The notes under the pieces are model-generated. The model was not told the origin of the DNA, made no database searches, and saw only the letters and a program-made list of their open reading frames with translations. From Streptomyces lanatus (GTDB lineage: Bacteria > Actinomycetota > Actinomycetes > Streptomycetales > Streptomycetaceae), in NCBI RefSeq assembly GCF_014655715.1, contig NZ_BNBM01000018.1, forward strand, positions 51,213 through 115,212: a stretch of 64,000 nt of DNA, given 5' to 3'. Below, piece after piece: positions 41,351 to 49,977 of the stretch. The translations under genes and the position numbers were made by a program. Position 1 is the stretch's first letter, and each line of letters opens with the position of its first letter.

Positions 41351-41369
41351 TCAGGTACTACAGGTATCA
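41351..41369. promoter_or_regulatory. 19-nt element upstream of two-component pair 1
   Basis: TCAGGTACTACAGGTATCA matches the sequence at 45827-45845 at 16 of 19 positions; both are preceded by TC. Read on the gene strand it contains two TACC boxes 9 nt apart. It is a candidate regulator-binding or promoter element common to both systems. Confidence 0.55.
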
Positions 41370-41398
41370 CCGCTGGTCGAGCGCGGCCCGCGCCCCTT

Positions 41399-42073
41399 TC
41401 AGTACCCGGTGGGACGCACCAGCCCCGACTCGTACGCGAACACCGCCGCCTGCGTACGGTCCCGCAGCCCCAGCTTCACCAGGATCCGGCCCACATGCGT
41501 CTTCACCGTCTGCTCGGCCACGACGAGGCGCTCGGCGATCTCCGCGTTCGACAGGCCCTGCGCGATCAGGGCGAGGACCTCCGTCTCGCGCTCGGTGAGA
41601 TCGCCGACGCGGTCCTTCAGCGGGGCGCGGGGACGGTTGTTCAGCCGGGAGAACTCCACGATCAGACGGCGGGTGACGGCGGGCGCGAGGAGGGCGTCGC
41701 CGGCCGCCACGACGCGCACCGCCTCCGCCAGCTGGTCGGCGGAGGCGTCCTTGAGGAGGAACCCCGAGGCACCCGCGCACAGCGCCTCGTAGACGTACTC
41801 GTCGAGGTCGAACGTCGTCAGCACCAGCACCTTGATCTGCGGTGTCGTGGTCGTGATGCGGCGGGTCGCCTCGATGCCGCCGAGCTCGGGCATGCGGATG
41901 TCCATCAGGACGACATCGGGCATGAGCTCGGCGACCTTCTCGATCGCGTCCAGGCCGTCGACGGCCTGGCCGACCACGTCGATGTCGGGCTTGGTGTTGA
42001 GCAGCACGGAGAATCCCTGCCGGACCATCTGCTGGTCGTCCGCGATGACCACGCGGATGGGGCTGCTCGTCAT
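41399..42073 (-). CDS. NarL/LuxR-family response regulator (pair 2)
   Basis: A 224-residue paralogue of the regulator at 39280-39945. It has receiver Asp58 in VVLMDIRMPE, FLLKDAS, and the helix-turn-helix LTERETEVLALIAQGLSNAE with IAERLVVAEQTVKTHVGRIL. The recognition helices of the two regulators differ at only a few positions, so they may bind overlapping sites. It overlaps the kinase gene by 4 nt and is the last gene of a four-gene operon starting at 45716. Confidence 0.94.
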   Translation of the reverse strand: MTSSPIRVVIADDQQMVRQGFSVLLNTKPDIDVVGQAVDGLDAIEKVAELMPDVVLMDIRMPELGGIEATRRITTTTPQIKVLVLTTFDLDEYVYEALCAGASGFLLKDASADQLAEAVRVVAAGDALLAPAVTRRLIVEFSRLNNRPRAPLKDRVGDLTERETEVLALIAQGLSNAEIAERLVVAEQTVKTHVGRILVKLGLRDRTQAAVFAYESGLVRPTGY

Positions 42074-43446
42074 GGGGTCGGTTCTCCTGTCGGGGATGGG
42101 CGAGCGGGCGGGGCGTCGCCCCGTGGGAGGAAGGCCGAGACCGCGAAACCGCCTTGCTGCGTCGGGGCCGCGGTGACGTGCCCGCCCAGCATCGCGGCTC
42201 GCTCGCGCATACCGAGCAGTCCGTGTCCCGCACCGGCGGAGGGCGGAACCGGTCGCTGCGGACGGGAGTTGACGACGCCCAGATGCAGACCGTGGAAGTC
42301 ATGGGAGACCTCGACGCGCACCGTCGACCCCGGCGCATGCCGAAGGGCGTTGCTGAGCGCCTCCTGGATGATGCGGTACGCGGACAGCTCCACCCCCGTC
42401 GGGTACGGGGGCGCCGTGCCGCTGATGTCGGTGACGACGTCCAGTCCGGCGGCCCGGGTGTTCTCGATGAGGGCGTCGAGCCGGTCGAGCACGGGCTGGG
42501 GGGCGTCGGGGGCGAGACCGGTGCCGGGCTCGCCGAGCCCGTAGGCGCCGTCCATGCCGTCGGGGGCCTCGGAGCGCAGGACGCCCAGCACGCGGCGCAG
42601 TTCGGTGAGGGCGTCCAAGGCGTTCTGCCGGATGCCGGCGAGGTTCTCCCTCAGCTCGTCGGAGGGGTTCTCCACCAGGTGCGGGGCCACCTGGGCCTGG
42701 ATGGAGATGACGGACATGTGGTGGGCCACCACATCGTGCAGTTCGCGGGCGATGCGGCTGCGCTCCTCCAGCACGGTGCGCCGGGCCCGCTCCTCGGCGG
42801 TGAGCGTCTCCTGCTCGACGAGCTGGGTGCGGGCCTCCCTGCGGCCGCGCAGCGCCATGCCGAGCACCACGGCCACCGCGAACAGCGACCCGGCGGCCAC
42901 GCCGGTGCTCGTGTAGTCCGGCGCGCCCAGCAGTCCCTGGAAGAAATACGTGACCAGCAGGGTCAGGCCCAGTGCCTCGGCGGACACCCGAGTGGGCACC
43001 CGCAGTGAGAGCAGCAGCAGCACCAGCAGCTGCGCGATGAGCCCGGCTGCCGTCCACGGCCAGGTGAAGTCGTGCGCGTCACCGGACAGCAGCTTCAGCC
43101 GCACCGCGAGCGCCGAGATCACCGTGGCCGTCAGTGACAGCCACCAGGCCGGGATCGGCCGCCTCAGGGCGAGCACCACCGCGCCGCCCTGTGCGATCGC
43201 GACCGGGAAGGCCAGTCCGAAGGCCAGCCGTCCGTTGTCCATGAGCTGTGCCACGTCGCCGATCAGGATGCCGAGCGCGGCCAGGCACAGCACGCCGTGC
43301 GGCAGCCAGCGCAGCCACACGGAGGGCGGCAGCGGGTCCGCCCTGAAGGTCCACAGGTCGTCGCGCAGCACCCTCAGCCAGCGCCGCACGCGGCTCATGA
43401 ACGCGTGCCGGCTCCCCGTCTCCGTCACGGGACCAACCCTAGACAT
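42070..43446 (-). CDS. DesK/LiaS-type sensor histidine kinase (pair 2)
   Basis: A 458-residue kinase with the same architecture as the pair 1 kinase: five to six membrane helices, the H box ARELHDVVAHHMSVISIQAQ and an ATPase domain (IQEALSNALRHAPGS, GHGLLGMRERAAML). ATG at 43446 is supported by GGAGG with 9-nt spacing. It overlaps the stop of the acyltransferase gene by 8 nt; GTG at 43428 is a weaker alternative. Coupling to two envelope-type enzymes suggests the system monitors or modifies the cell surface. Confidence 0.92.
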   Translation of the reverse strand: MSRVGPVTETGSRHAFMSRVRRWLRVLRDDLWTFRADPLPPSVWLRWLPHGVLCLAALGILIGDVAQLMDNGRLAFGLAFPVAIAQGGAVVLALRRPIPAWWLSLTATVISALAVRLKLLSGDAHDFTWPWTAAGLIAQLLVLLLLSLRVPTRVSAEALGLTLLVTYFFQGLLGAPDYTSTGVAAGSLFAVAVVLGMALRGRREARTQLVEQETLTAEERARRTVLEERSRIARELHDVVAHHMSVISIQAQVAPHLVENPSDELRENLAGIRQNALDALTELRRVLGVLRSEAPDGMDGAYGLGEPGTGLAPDAPQPVLDRLDALIENTRAAGLDVVTDISGTAPPYPTGVELSAYRIIQEALSNALRHAPGSTVRVEVSHDFHGLHLGVVNSRPQRPVPPSAGAGHGLLGMRERAAMLGGHVTAAPTQQGGFAVSAFLPRGDAPPARPSPTGEPTP

Positions 43447-44683
43447 GGTGGCGTACCTCCGCTTCGGTGCCGGGAGAGGCGGCATGGGACCGGACGACGG
43501 TGGAGCGGCGGCCGGACCGACGGCGCGGGCCCTGTTCGTAGTGGCGAAAGGCCGCCCAGCACAGGGCCAGGACGAGGGTGAACAGGGGCAGCCAGGCCAG
43601 CCGGGCCGCCACCCAGCCGAGGTCGTCGGGGACGGTGTGCAGGCCGGGGAGGTGACCTGCCGTCAGGGCCGTGGCCGTGGTGGCCATCAGGGCCGTCTGG
43701 TGCCAGAGGAAGATCGTCATCGCGGAGAGGTTGAGCAGCGCCACCGCCGCCCAGGCCAGGGGCCGGCGCATCGCGCGGCGCAGCGGTCCGCGCAGGAGCA
43801 GCGCCAGGCCGCACTGCGCCAGGCCGAAGGTGACGGCGGCCAGCGTCGGTGGGTTGAGGTTGGAGATGCCGGCGCCGGGGACGCCGACCATGGACGCCGG
43901 ATAGCCCGCCCAGGCGATGAGCGCGGCCGTCGCCGCCGCGCCGCCCGTCAGCAGGATCCAGCCCGCGCGCCGGCGCTCCAGCTCGCCCCGGGTCCAGGCC
44001 GCGCCCAGGGTGAACGGCACCAGCCAGCCCGCCGCCAGGTTCACCCAGCCGAGCCAGTCGGGGCCGCCCAGTCCGAAGCGGAGAAGGTCCACATGGAGGA
44101 CGACGGCCAGGGGCCAGAGCGGGTTGAGGCGGCGCAGCAGCGGTGTCGCCGCCGTCAGTGCCGCGAAGACCAGGAGGAACCACAGCGGGGACAGCGCGAG
44201 TTTGCACAGGGTGTGGACGGTGTCGACGTCCGTGCCCGACAGAAGCAGCAGCACCGATGCCACCGTCCACAGGACCAGGACCGCCGCCACCGGTTTGAAC
44301 AGGCGGGAAAGCCGGGACCTCAGCCACTGCCCGTACGTCGTGCCACGCGCCCGGGCCGAGGTGTAGCCGCGGGTCGCCACATGCCCGCCGACCAGGAAGA
44401 ACACGGCGAGGGTCTGGAAGACCCAGGAGATCGGGGCCAGCCAGGGCAGGTGCTGGAGCGGGCTCGCGGTGTGCAGGCCCGTGCCGCCGCCGTCCGCCAC
44501 CAGGGCCGTGACCAGCCAGTGGCCGAGGACGACGCCGAGGATGGCGAAGGCCCGCAGCGCGTCGACGGCCCGGTCCCGGTCGGCCGGGGTGGCGGTGTCG
44601 ACCTGGGCGGCGCCCCGGTGGATGCCTCGGTGGACGCCCTTCCACGCGCCGCGCAGACGCGCGGCCGTCGTCGACTCAGTCAT
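43439..44683 (-). CDS. Acyltransferase family 3 membrane protein
   Basis: A 414-residue integral membrane protein of the OafA/OatA-like acyltransferase-3 family. About ten helices are visible, with the N-terminal conserved pattern RDRAVDALRAFAILGVVLGH, whose His is the catalytic candidate, and LFKPVAAVLVLWTV. A C-terminal helix carries SAMTIFLWHQTALM. These enzymes O-acylate glycans, lipids or antibiotics. It overlaps both neighbours by 8 nt and so is tightly co-translated with the DUF1023 hydrolase and the kinase. Confidence 0.9.
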   Translation of the reverse strand: MTESTTAARLRGAWKGVHRGIHRGAAQVDTATPADRDRAVDALRAFAILGVVLGHWLVTALVADGGGTGLHTASPLQHLPWLAPISWVFQTLAVFFLVGGHVATRGYTSARARGTTYGQWLRSRLSRLFKPVAAVLVLWTVASVLLLLSGTDVDTVHTLCKLALSPLWFLLVFAALTAATPLLRRLNPLWPLAVVLHVDLLRFGLGGPDWLGWVNLAAGWLVPFTLGAAWTRGELERRRAGWILLTGGAAATAALIAWAGYPASMVGVPGAGISNLNPPTLAAVTFGLAQCGLALLLRGPLRRAMRRPLAWAAVALLNLSAMTIFLWHQTALMATTATALTAGHLPGLHTVPDDLGWVAARLAWLPLFTLVLALCWAAFRHYEQGPRRRSGRRSTVVRSHAASPGTEAEVRHHV

Positions 44684-45716
44684 GGGACACCTCCGAGGTC
44701 TCGCCCAGGACGATCCGGGTCAGGTTGGCCAGGGACGTCGACCCCGGCCGGAAGTAGTCGCTGTGGCCGCCGTCGCCCGCCGCGAAGACACGGGCGCCGA
44801 AGGACGGGGAGAGCGGGTCGGTGCCGAACCCGACGGTCGTCCCGAACAGGTCGAGGCGGATGTGCGGGACCTCGGCCACCCAGTCGTCGCCGCCGCGGGC
44901 CGCCCAGACGCGGGCCGGGGTGTGCAGGGCACCCGCCGTGTCCACGCCGGTGCCCGGGCTGCCGACCAGGGCCAGGTCGTCCACGTCCAGGCCGGAGGCG
45001 GCGCGACCGCACACCACCGAGCCGTAGGAGTGGCAGAGGAGCGAGACATGGGCGTCCCGGCCGGTGAGGGCGCGCAGCTGCCGTATGAACTCCCGCAGCT
45101 TCGGGGCCGCCTGGTCGGCCCGGCCCGTCGTCGTGACCGTGGTGCTGACCGTGCCCGGCGTCTCATAGCCGAGCCAGGCCACCACCGCGGTACCCGTGCC
45201 CTTCGGGGCCTCCCGGGTGAGCCGCACGTGCAGGGCGCGGGCGGCGTCGCGGAAGCGGTCGTAGGTGTCGATGGAGGTGTCGGAACCCGGGACCAGGACC
45301 GCGACCCGGTCGGCGTGGGCCAGGTCGCCGAAGACCTCCGTGGCGAGGCCGGACCCGCGCCCGTCGAAGGTGAGGAACCGGCGGGACGGGTCGGCCATCG
45401 CACGGTCCGCGACGGCACGGTCCCGGTCGCCGTGGGCCTCGGCCATGCGGGACGCCTCGGCGGCGTTGGCACGGTTGGCCTCGTATGTCCGGTCCAGCGT
45501 CGCCGCGGTCGGCGCGGGGAGGAGGGCAGGGGCCGGGGCCGGTATTCCGGGGCGGGCGGCGCCGGAGAGAGGGGCCACCACGGCGGTGGTGATGAGGGCG
45601 GCGAGGAGAGCTCGGCGCCAGCGGGAGGCACGGGGGGCGCGGATCCTACGCGCCTTGGCCGTCGTGTCGGGCGTCTCGTCCGGCGTCGCGGCCGCCGCCC
45701 CCGTCGTACGCCCCAT
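44676..45716 (-). CDS. DUF1023-type exported alpha/beta hydrolase
   Basis: A 346-residue protein with a basic N-terminus (RRIRAPRASRWRRALL) and one membrane or signal segment (ALLAALITTAVVAPLSGA). The catalytic domain is of the actinobacterial DUF1023 family: VAVLVPGSDTSIDTYDRF, nucleophile elbow LLCHSYGSVV and a His in DGGHSDYF. It acts outside the cytoplasm, probably on an ester of the envelope. It is first in the operon hydrolase-acyltransferase-kinase-regulator; opposing hydrolase and acyltransferase activities suggest reversible acylation of a surface molecule. Confidence 0.88.
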   Translation of the reverse strand: MGRTTGAAAATPDETPDTTAKARRIRAPRASRWRRALLAALITTAVVAPLSGAARPGIPAPAPALLPAPTAATLDRTYEANRANAAEASRMAEAHGDRDRAVADRAMADPSRRFLTFDGRGSGLATEVFGDLAHADRVAVLVPGSDTSIDTYDRFRDAARALHVRLTREAPKGTGTAVVAWLGYETPGTVSTTVTTTGRADQAAPKLREFIRQLRALTGRDAHVSLLCHSYGSVVCGRAASGLDVDDLALVGSPGTGVDTAGALHTPARVWAARGGDDWVAEVPHIRLDLFGTTVGFGTDPLSPSFGARVFAAGDGGHSDYFRPGSTSLANLTRIVLGETSEVSHD

Positions 45717-45826
45717 GGTCGTCTTCCCTTCCAGTCCGCCCGGCCATCGGGCTTGTCTGGATGGGAAGTTACGGATCCGGACTCGTCGTCCGCGTCACGC
45801 CAGGGAGCTCATCTGCGACGTAGCTC

Positions 45827-45845
45827 TCAGGTATTACGGGTATGA
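45827..45845. promoter_or_regulatory. 19-nt element upstream of the pair 2 operon
   Basis: TCAGGTATTACGGGTATGA, the partner of 41351-41369, lies 111 nt before the DUF1023 start. The shared consensus is TCAGGTA-Y-TAC-R-GGTAT-S-A. Confidence 0.55.
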
Positions 45846-45924
45846 GGGGGACGCCTCCGAAGGGAGGACGGTCCGGAAGGGAAAGGTGGGCCGAAAGGGA
45901 AGGGCGGACCCCGGACCCCCTCCC

Positions 45925-46809
45925 TCACCACGCCAGCTGCGCGATCTCCTCCACCACCACCGCACACGCGTCCGCCGCCGGATCGATCAGCGGGAAATGG
46001 CCGACGTCCTCCAGCAGCGTCAGGCCGACCATCTCCCCCGCCTTCGCCGCCGCGTCCGCGTACGACTCGGCGACCGCGGGCGGGACCACGATGTCGCTCC
46101 GGCCCTGGACGAGCGTCGTCGCGATGCCCGTCGGGAGCAGGAACGCGGGGTCGGTGTACGGCTGCCGCTCCGCGAACTCCTCGCCGTCACCGAGGAGTTG
46201 GCGTGCCGCGCCCCCGCAGACGTCCAGCTTGTCGGCGACCGCGAAGTCGGCGATCGGGGCGAGCGCGACCACACCTCGCAGGGGCGCGGGCCGACCGGTG
46301 CGCCAGGGGGCGTCCGCCGGGAGGACATGGCGGGCCGCGGCCCAGAGGGCCAGGTGGCCGCCGGCGGAGTGGCCGGTGAGCAGCATCCGGCGCGCATCGG
46401 CCTGCGGAAGCGCCTCCCGTACGAGGGCGGGCAGCGCGTCCACCGCCGCGGCGACGTCGTCGAAGGTGTCCGGCCAACGCCCGGCGACCGCGTCGACGCC
46501 GACGCCGCCCCCGTCCGCCCCCCGCCGGTACTCCACATTCGCCACGGCGAACCCCCGCCGCGCCAGGAAGTCCGCGAACGGCGTGACATGCCGCCGGTCA
46601 TAAGGGGCCCGCCACGCCCCGCCGTGCAGCAGGACGACCAGCGGAGCCGGAACCCCGCTCGCCGCACGCTCGCCGCGCGGCGCGTAGAAGTCGATCACCT
46701 GGTCGGGGTGGTCGCCGTAGGAGGCGATGGCGTCGGGATCGACGGGCGGGTGCGAGAAGGCCGACTCCTCCTCGGCGGCGTCCCGGGCAGCGGCGGCGTC
46801 GTCCGGCAT
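45925..46809 (-). CDS. kynB: Probable kynurenine formamidase (alpha/beta hydrolase)
   Basis: A 294-residue alpha/beta hydrolase with the HGGAW motif (62-66) typical of the HSL-like kynurenine formamidases. The nucleophile is Ser148 in LLTGHSAGGHLAL, the acid probably Asp in VQGRSDIVVP, and the base His in LEDVGHFPLID. It would hydrolyse N-formylkynurenine to kynurenine. The role is inferred from nearby kynureninase and tryptophan dioxygenase genes plus the fold; generic esterase activity is the alternative. ATG at 46809 is chosen with GAGAGG 7 nt upstream. It diverges from a TetR gene. Confidence 0.8.
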   Translation of the reverse strand: MPDDAAAARDAAEEESAFSHPPVDPDAIASYGDHPDQVIDFYAPRGERAASGVPAPLVVLLHGGAWRAPYDRRHVTPFADFLARRGFAVANVEYRRGADGGGVGVDAVAGRWPDTFDDVAAAVDALPALVREALPQADARRMLLTGHSAGGHLALWAAARHVLPADAPWRTGRPAPLRGVVALAPIADFAVADKLDVCGGAARQLLGDGEEFAERQPYTDPAFLLPTGIATTLVQGRSDIVVPPAVAESYADAAAKAGEMVGLTLLEDVGHFPLIDPAADACAVVVEEIAQLAW

Positions 46810-46966
46810 GCTCCAACCTCTCAGCGACGAAACAGAATTGAGCGAGTGCACCGTGGTGGCGGGATGGCGGACCATGTGCGGATTCGGCGCGTGTTCGGCC
46901 GTTGGCGGGGACGGTACCAGGCCCGTCACGTGCGCGGACACGTGGATGTCACGCTCGGTGAGGGTT

Positions 46967-46983
46967 AAACGGTTCTATCGTTT
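46967..46983. promoter_or_regulatory. Probable TetR operator AAACGGT-TCT-ATCGTTT
   Basis: A 17-bp palindrome with 6 of 7 arm positions complementary lies 46 nt before the TetR start, in the divergent region shared with the formamidase gene. The AAACG...CGTTT form is typical of TetR sites. Confidence 0.6.
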
Positions 46984-47028
46984 CGTTACGCTGGTGTCGC
47001 ACTTCAAGGAGGCCGAAAGGAGGCCGAT

Positions 47029-47631
47029 ATGTCCGCCGAACCCGGCACCGTGCGTCCCGGAGGGCGTACCGCGCGTGTCCGTACGGCCGTGCTGCGGGTG
47101 GCCGGGGATGTACTGGCGGAGGAGGGTTTCGCCGGCCTCGATCTCGCGGACGTCGCCCGCCGCGCGGAGGTCGGCAAGACGACCGTGTACCGGCGCTGGG
47201 GCTCGGTGACGGGGCTGGTGGCCGATCTGCTCGCCGACATGGCCGAGCAGTCGCTGCCGCGCGAGGAGACCGGATCCGTACTGGGTGACCTGCGCGCCAA
47301 CGCGGCGCTGGTGCGGCGCACGCTCGCCGATCCGCGGCAGGGCGCGCTGTTCCGTGCCGTCATCGCCGCCGCGACCTGCGACGCGCGTACGGCGCAGGCG
47401 CTGCGGCGGTTCTACGAGGTGCGGGTGGCGGAGTGGGCGCCGTGCGTGGAACAGGGGGTGGCGCGGGGGGAGTTGCCCGTCGGGACGGATGCGGGGGCGG
47501 TCGTACGGGCTGTGTCGGCGCCGCTTTACTACCAGTTGCTGACGACCGGGGAGGTTCCCGGTGAACCCGCCGCGGAGCGGGCCGCGCGGGCGGCGTATGC
47601 GGCTGCGGTGGCGGGGGTGTATGTGGGGTGA
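47029..47631 (+). CDS. TetR-family transcriptional regulator of the kynurenine region
   Basis: A 200-residue repressor. The N-terminal helix-turn-helix is FAGLDLADVARRAEVGKTTV followed by YRRWGSVTGLVADLLADMAE. The C-terminal domain follows the TetR_C pattern of actinobacterial regulators (APLYYQLLTTGEVPGEPAAE). It lies between the divergent formamidase gene and the convergent kynureninase gene, so it may repress tryptophan catabolism; the operator at 46967-46983 supports control of the formamidase and itself. Confidence 0.9.
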   Translation: MSAEPGTVRPGGRTARVRTAVLRVAGDVLAEEGFAGLDLADVARRAEVGKTTVYRRWGSVTGLVADLLADMAEQSLPREETGSVLGDLRANAALVRRTLADPRQGALFRAVIAAATCDARTAQALRRFYEVRVAEWAPCVEQGVARGELPVGTDAGAVVRAVSAPLYYQLLTTGEVPGEPAAERAARAAYAAAVAGVYVG

Positions 47632-47788
47632 GGGGCGGTGGGGTGGCGTCGCCGCAGGGGGTGCCACGATTTCCCGTCGTGCGGCTGCGGCGACGTTGTG
47701 GATGGTCGCGCCCACGCGGCGGAGCCGCAAATACGACACAGCCCCGGGCCCCTCCAGGGCGCTTTCGCGCCCCGGATCAGCGCCGCCG

Positions 47789-48976
47789 CTACCCCAACAC
47801 CTCCCCCAACACCCGCCCTGCCCGCTCCACATCCGCGAACCCCACATACAGCGGTGTGAAACCGAACCGGAGTACATCAGGGTGTCGGAAGTCGCCTACG
47901 ACCCCTCGCTCGATGAGGCGCTTCATCACGTCCCCCGCGTCCGGGCACCGCAGCGCGACCTGGCTGCCGCGCCGCTCGTGGGCCGGCGGCGTCAATGACT
48001 CCACGCGGCCCTCGCCCACGTACGCCGCCACGCACTCCAGGAAGAAGTCCGTCAACGCCAGCGATTTCGCCCGCACCGCCTCGATCGACACACCGTCCCA
48101 GACCTCCAGGGCCGCCTCCAGGGCGAGCATGGAGAGGATGTCGGGGGTGCCGACGCGGCCGCGCAGGGCGCCGGGGGCCGGTTCGAAGTCGGCGCGCATG
48201 CCGAAGGGGTCGGCGTGCGAGTTCCAGCCGGGGAGCGGGGAGTCGAAGCGGTCCTGGTGGGCGTGGCGCACGTACAGGTACGCCGGTGAACCCGGGCCGC
48301 CATTGAGGTACTTGTAGGTGCAGCCGACCGCCAGGTCCACGCCGTGCTCGTCGAGCCCGACCGGCAGCGCGCCCGCGCTGTGGCACAGGTCCCAGACGGC
48401 GAGCGCGCCCGCCGCGTGCACGGCGGCGGTGAGGGACGGCAGGTCGTGCAGTCTGCCGGTGCGGTAGTCGACGTGGTTCAGCAACACCGCGGCCGTACGG
48501 TCGCTCAGCACGCCCGGCACGTCCGCCGGGGTCACCGGTCGCAGCGTACGGCCGGTCATCCGGGCCGCCGACTCGGCGATGTAGCCGTCGGTGGGGAAGG
48601 TGGTCGCGTCGACGAGGATCTCGTCACGGTCCTCCCCGGCCATCCGGGCCGCCGCCACAACCGCCTTGAAGACATTGACGCTTGTCGAGTCGCCGACCAC
48701 GATCTGGCCCGCCGCCGCGCCGACCAGCGGGGCGATCCGGTCGCCGATCCGCTCGGGCGCGGTCCACCAGCCGCTCTCCTCCCAGGAGCGGATACGCAGC
48801 TCGCCCCACTGCCGGCGTACGACGTCCTCGACGCGGCCGGGGACATGCGCGGGCAGGGCGCCGAGCGAGTTGCCGTCGAGATAGACGACGTCGTCCTCGA
48901 TCACGAACTGCTTGCGGCTGCCGGCCAGTTCGTCGGCGGCGTCGAGTGCGGCCGCCCTCTCGCCGAGCTCAGACAT
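47789..48976 (-). CDS. kynU: Kynureninase
   Basis: A 395-residue PLP enzyme that cleaves L-kynurenine to anthranilate and alanine. Signatures are YLDGNSLGALP near the N-terminus, ATTFPTDGYI, Asp196 in VWDLCHSAGALP and Schiff-base Lys222 in VGCTYKYLNGGPGSPAYLY. ATG at 48976 gives the family N-terminus; the longer open frame runs into the dioxygenase gene. It overlaps that gene by 8 nt. Anthranilate made here could feed secondary metabolism. Confidence 0.96.
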   Translation of the reverse strand: MSELGERAAALDAADELAGSRKQFVIEDDVVYLDGNSLGALPAHVPGRVEDVVRRQWGELRIRSWEESGWWTAPERIGDRIAPLVGAAAGQIVVGDSTSVNVFKAVVAAARMAGEDRDEILVDATTFPTDGYIAESAARMTGRTLRPVTPADVPGVLSDRTAAVLLNHVDYRTGRLHDLPSLTAAVHAAGALAVWDLCHSAGALPVGLDEHGVDLAVGCTYKYLNGGPGSPAYLYVRHAHQDRFDSPLPGWNSHADPFGMRADFEPAPGALRGRVGTPDILSMLALEAALEVWDGVSIEAVRAKSLALTDFFLECVAAYVGEGRVESLTPPAHERRGSQVALRCPDAGDVMKRLIERGVVGDFRHPDVLRFGFTPLYVGFADVERAGRVLGEVLG

Positions 48977-49829
48977 GGGACCTCGCCGTCCACAGCTCGG
49001 GGAAGACGTTCTTCCGCGCGCGCTTCTCCAGCCAGGCCACCCCGGCGGAACCGCCCGTGCCGGCCTTGGCACCCATCGCGCGCCGGGTGGCGACGAGATG
49101 GTCGTTGCGCCAGCGCCACACCAGCTCGGCGACGTCGGTCAACGCCTCGCCCAGGCGGGCGAGTTCGGCGTTCTGGTCGCCCGCGTAGATCGCGGTCCAG
49201 GCGGCCTCGACCTCGTCGGACGGCTCGTAGCGCTGCGAGATGTCACGCTTGAGGACGGCCTCGGGGATGGCGCAGCCGCGCCGGGCGAGGAAGCGGAGCA
49301 CCTCGTCGTAGAGGCTGGGCTCGTGCAGGGCCTTCTCCAGTTCCGCGTGGACGCGGGGGGCGCCGCGGTGCGGGACGAGCATCGACGCGGACTTCTCGGC
49401 GAGCAGGAACTCCATCCGGCGGTACATCGCCGACTGGAAGCCGGAGCCCTCGCCGAGGGCGCTGCGGTACGCGTTGAACTGGGCCGGGGTGAGCTGGCCG
49501 AGCGGCTTCCAGGAGGCGTTCAGGGCGTCCAGTTCCCGTACGGAACGCTTCAGGGCGTCGATCGCCACGCCCGGCCGGTCCTCGCGCAGGGCATGCGCGG
49601 CGGTCTCCCACTCATGCACGATGACCGTGAACCACAGCTCCATCACCTGGGTCGTGACCAGGAAGACCATCTCTCCGGGATCGTCGGAGAGGGTGTGCTG
49701 GAGGTGGGTGAGCACATCCGCCTTGACGTAGTCCTCGTAGGGCGTCGTACCGGCGAAGTCGAGATGCGGGGTCTCGGGCTCCTGCGCCTCCGTGGACATA
49801 TCCACGGGCTGATGAGCCTGGTGGGACAT
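48969..49829 (-). CDS. kynA: Tryptophan 2,3-dioxygenase
   Basis: A 286-residue haem dioxygenase that opens the indole ring of L-tryptophan to N-formylkynurenine. It shows FLVTTQVMELWFTVIVHEWE (with His72, the substrate-contact histidine by alignment), SGFQSAMYRRMEFLL and the proximal haem His244 in WRWRNDHLVATRR. First gene of the kynA-kynU operon. ATG at 49799 is an alternative start ten codons in. Confidence 0.96.
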   Translation of the reverse strand: MSHQAHQPVDMSTEAQEPETPHLDFAGTTPYEDYVKADVLTHLQHTLSDDPGEMVFLVTTQVMELWFTVIVHEWETAAHALREDRPGVAIDALKRSVRELDALNASWKPLGQLTPAQFNAYRSALGEGSGFQSAMYRRMEFLLAEKSASMLVPHRGAPRVHAELEKALHEPSLYDEVLRFLARRGCAIPEAVLKRDISQRYEPSDEVEAAWTAIYAGDQNAELARLGEALTDVAELVWRWRNDHLVATRRAMGAKAGTGGSAGVAWLEKRARKNVFPELWTARSHV

Positions 49830-49932
49830 TGCTGTCTCCTGTGTAACTCCGGGTAGCGGTCCGCCCTGCCGTTATCGACAAAGGGGCCCCGGTCCCCACC
49901 CGGCATCCTCAGGTATCACCCGGGACGGCGCA

Positions 49933-49960
49933 AGGCCCGCCTGGTCACATCGGCGGGCCT
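49933..49960 (-). terminator. Terminator hairpin of the DUF3151 gene
   Basis: AGGCCCGCC at 49933-49941 pairs perfectly with GGCGGGCCT at 49952-49960 around 10 nt. It lies 18 nt past the DUF3151 stop and upstream of the kynurenine operon. Confidence 0.75.
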
Positions 49961-49977
49961 CGCGAGGGTGCTGCGGG

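Noticed and set aside
49908..49918. Third copy of the two-component upstream element before kynA
   Set aside because: Only the TCAGGTAT half matches; the second half diverges, so it is not annotated as a site.
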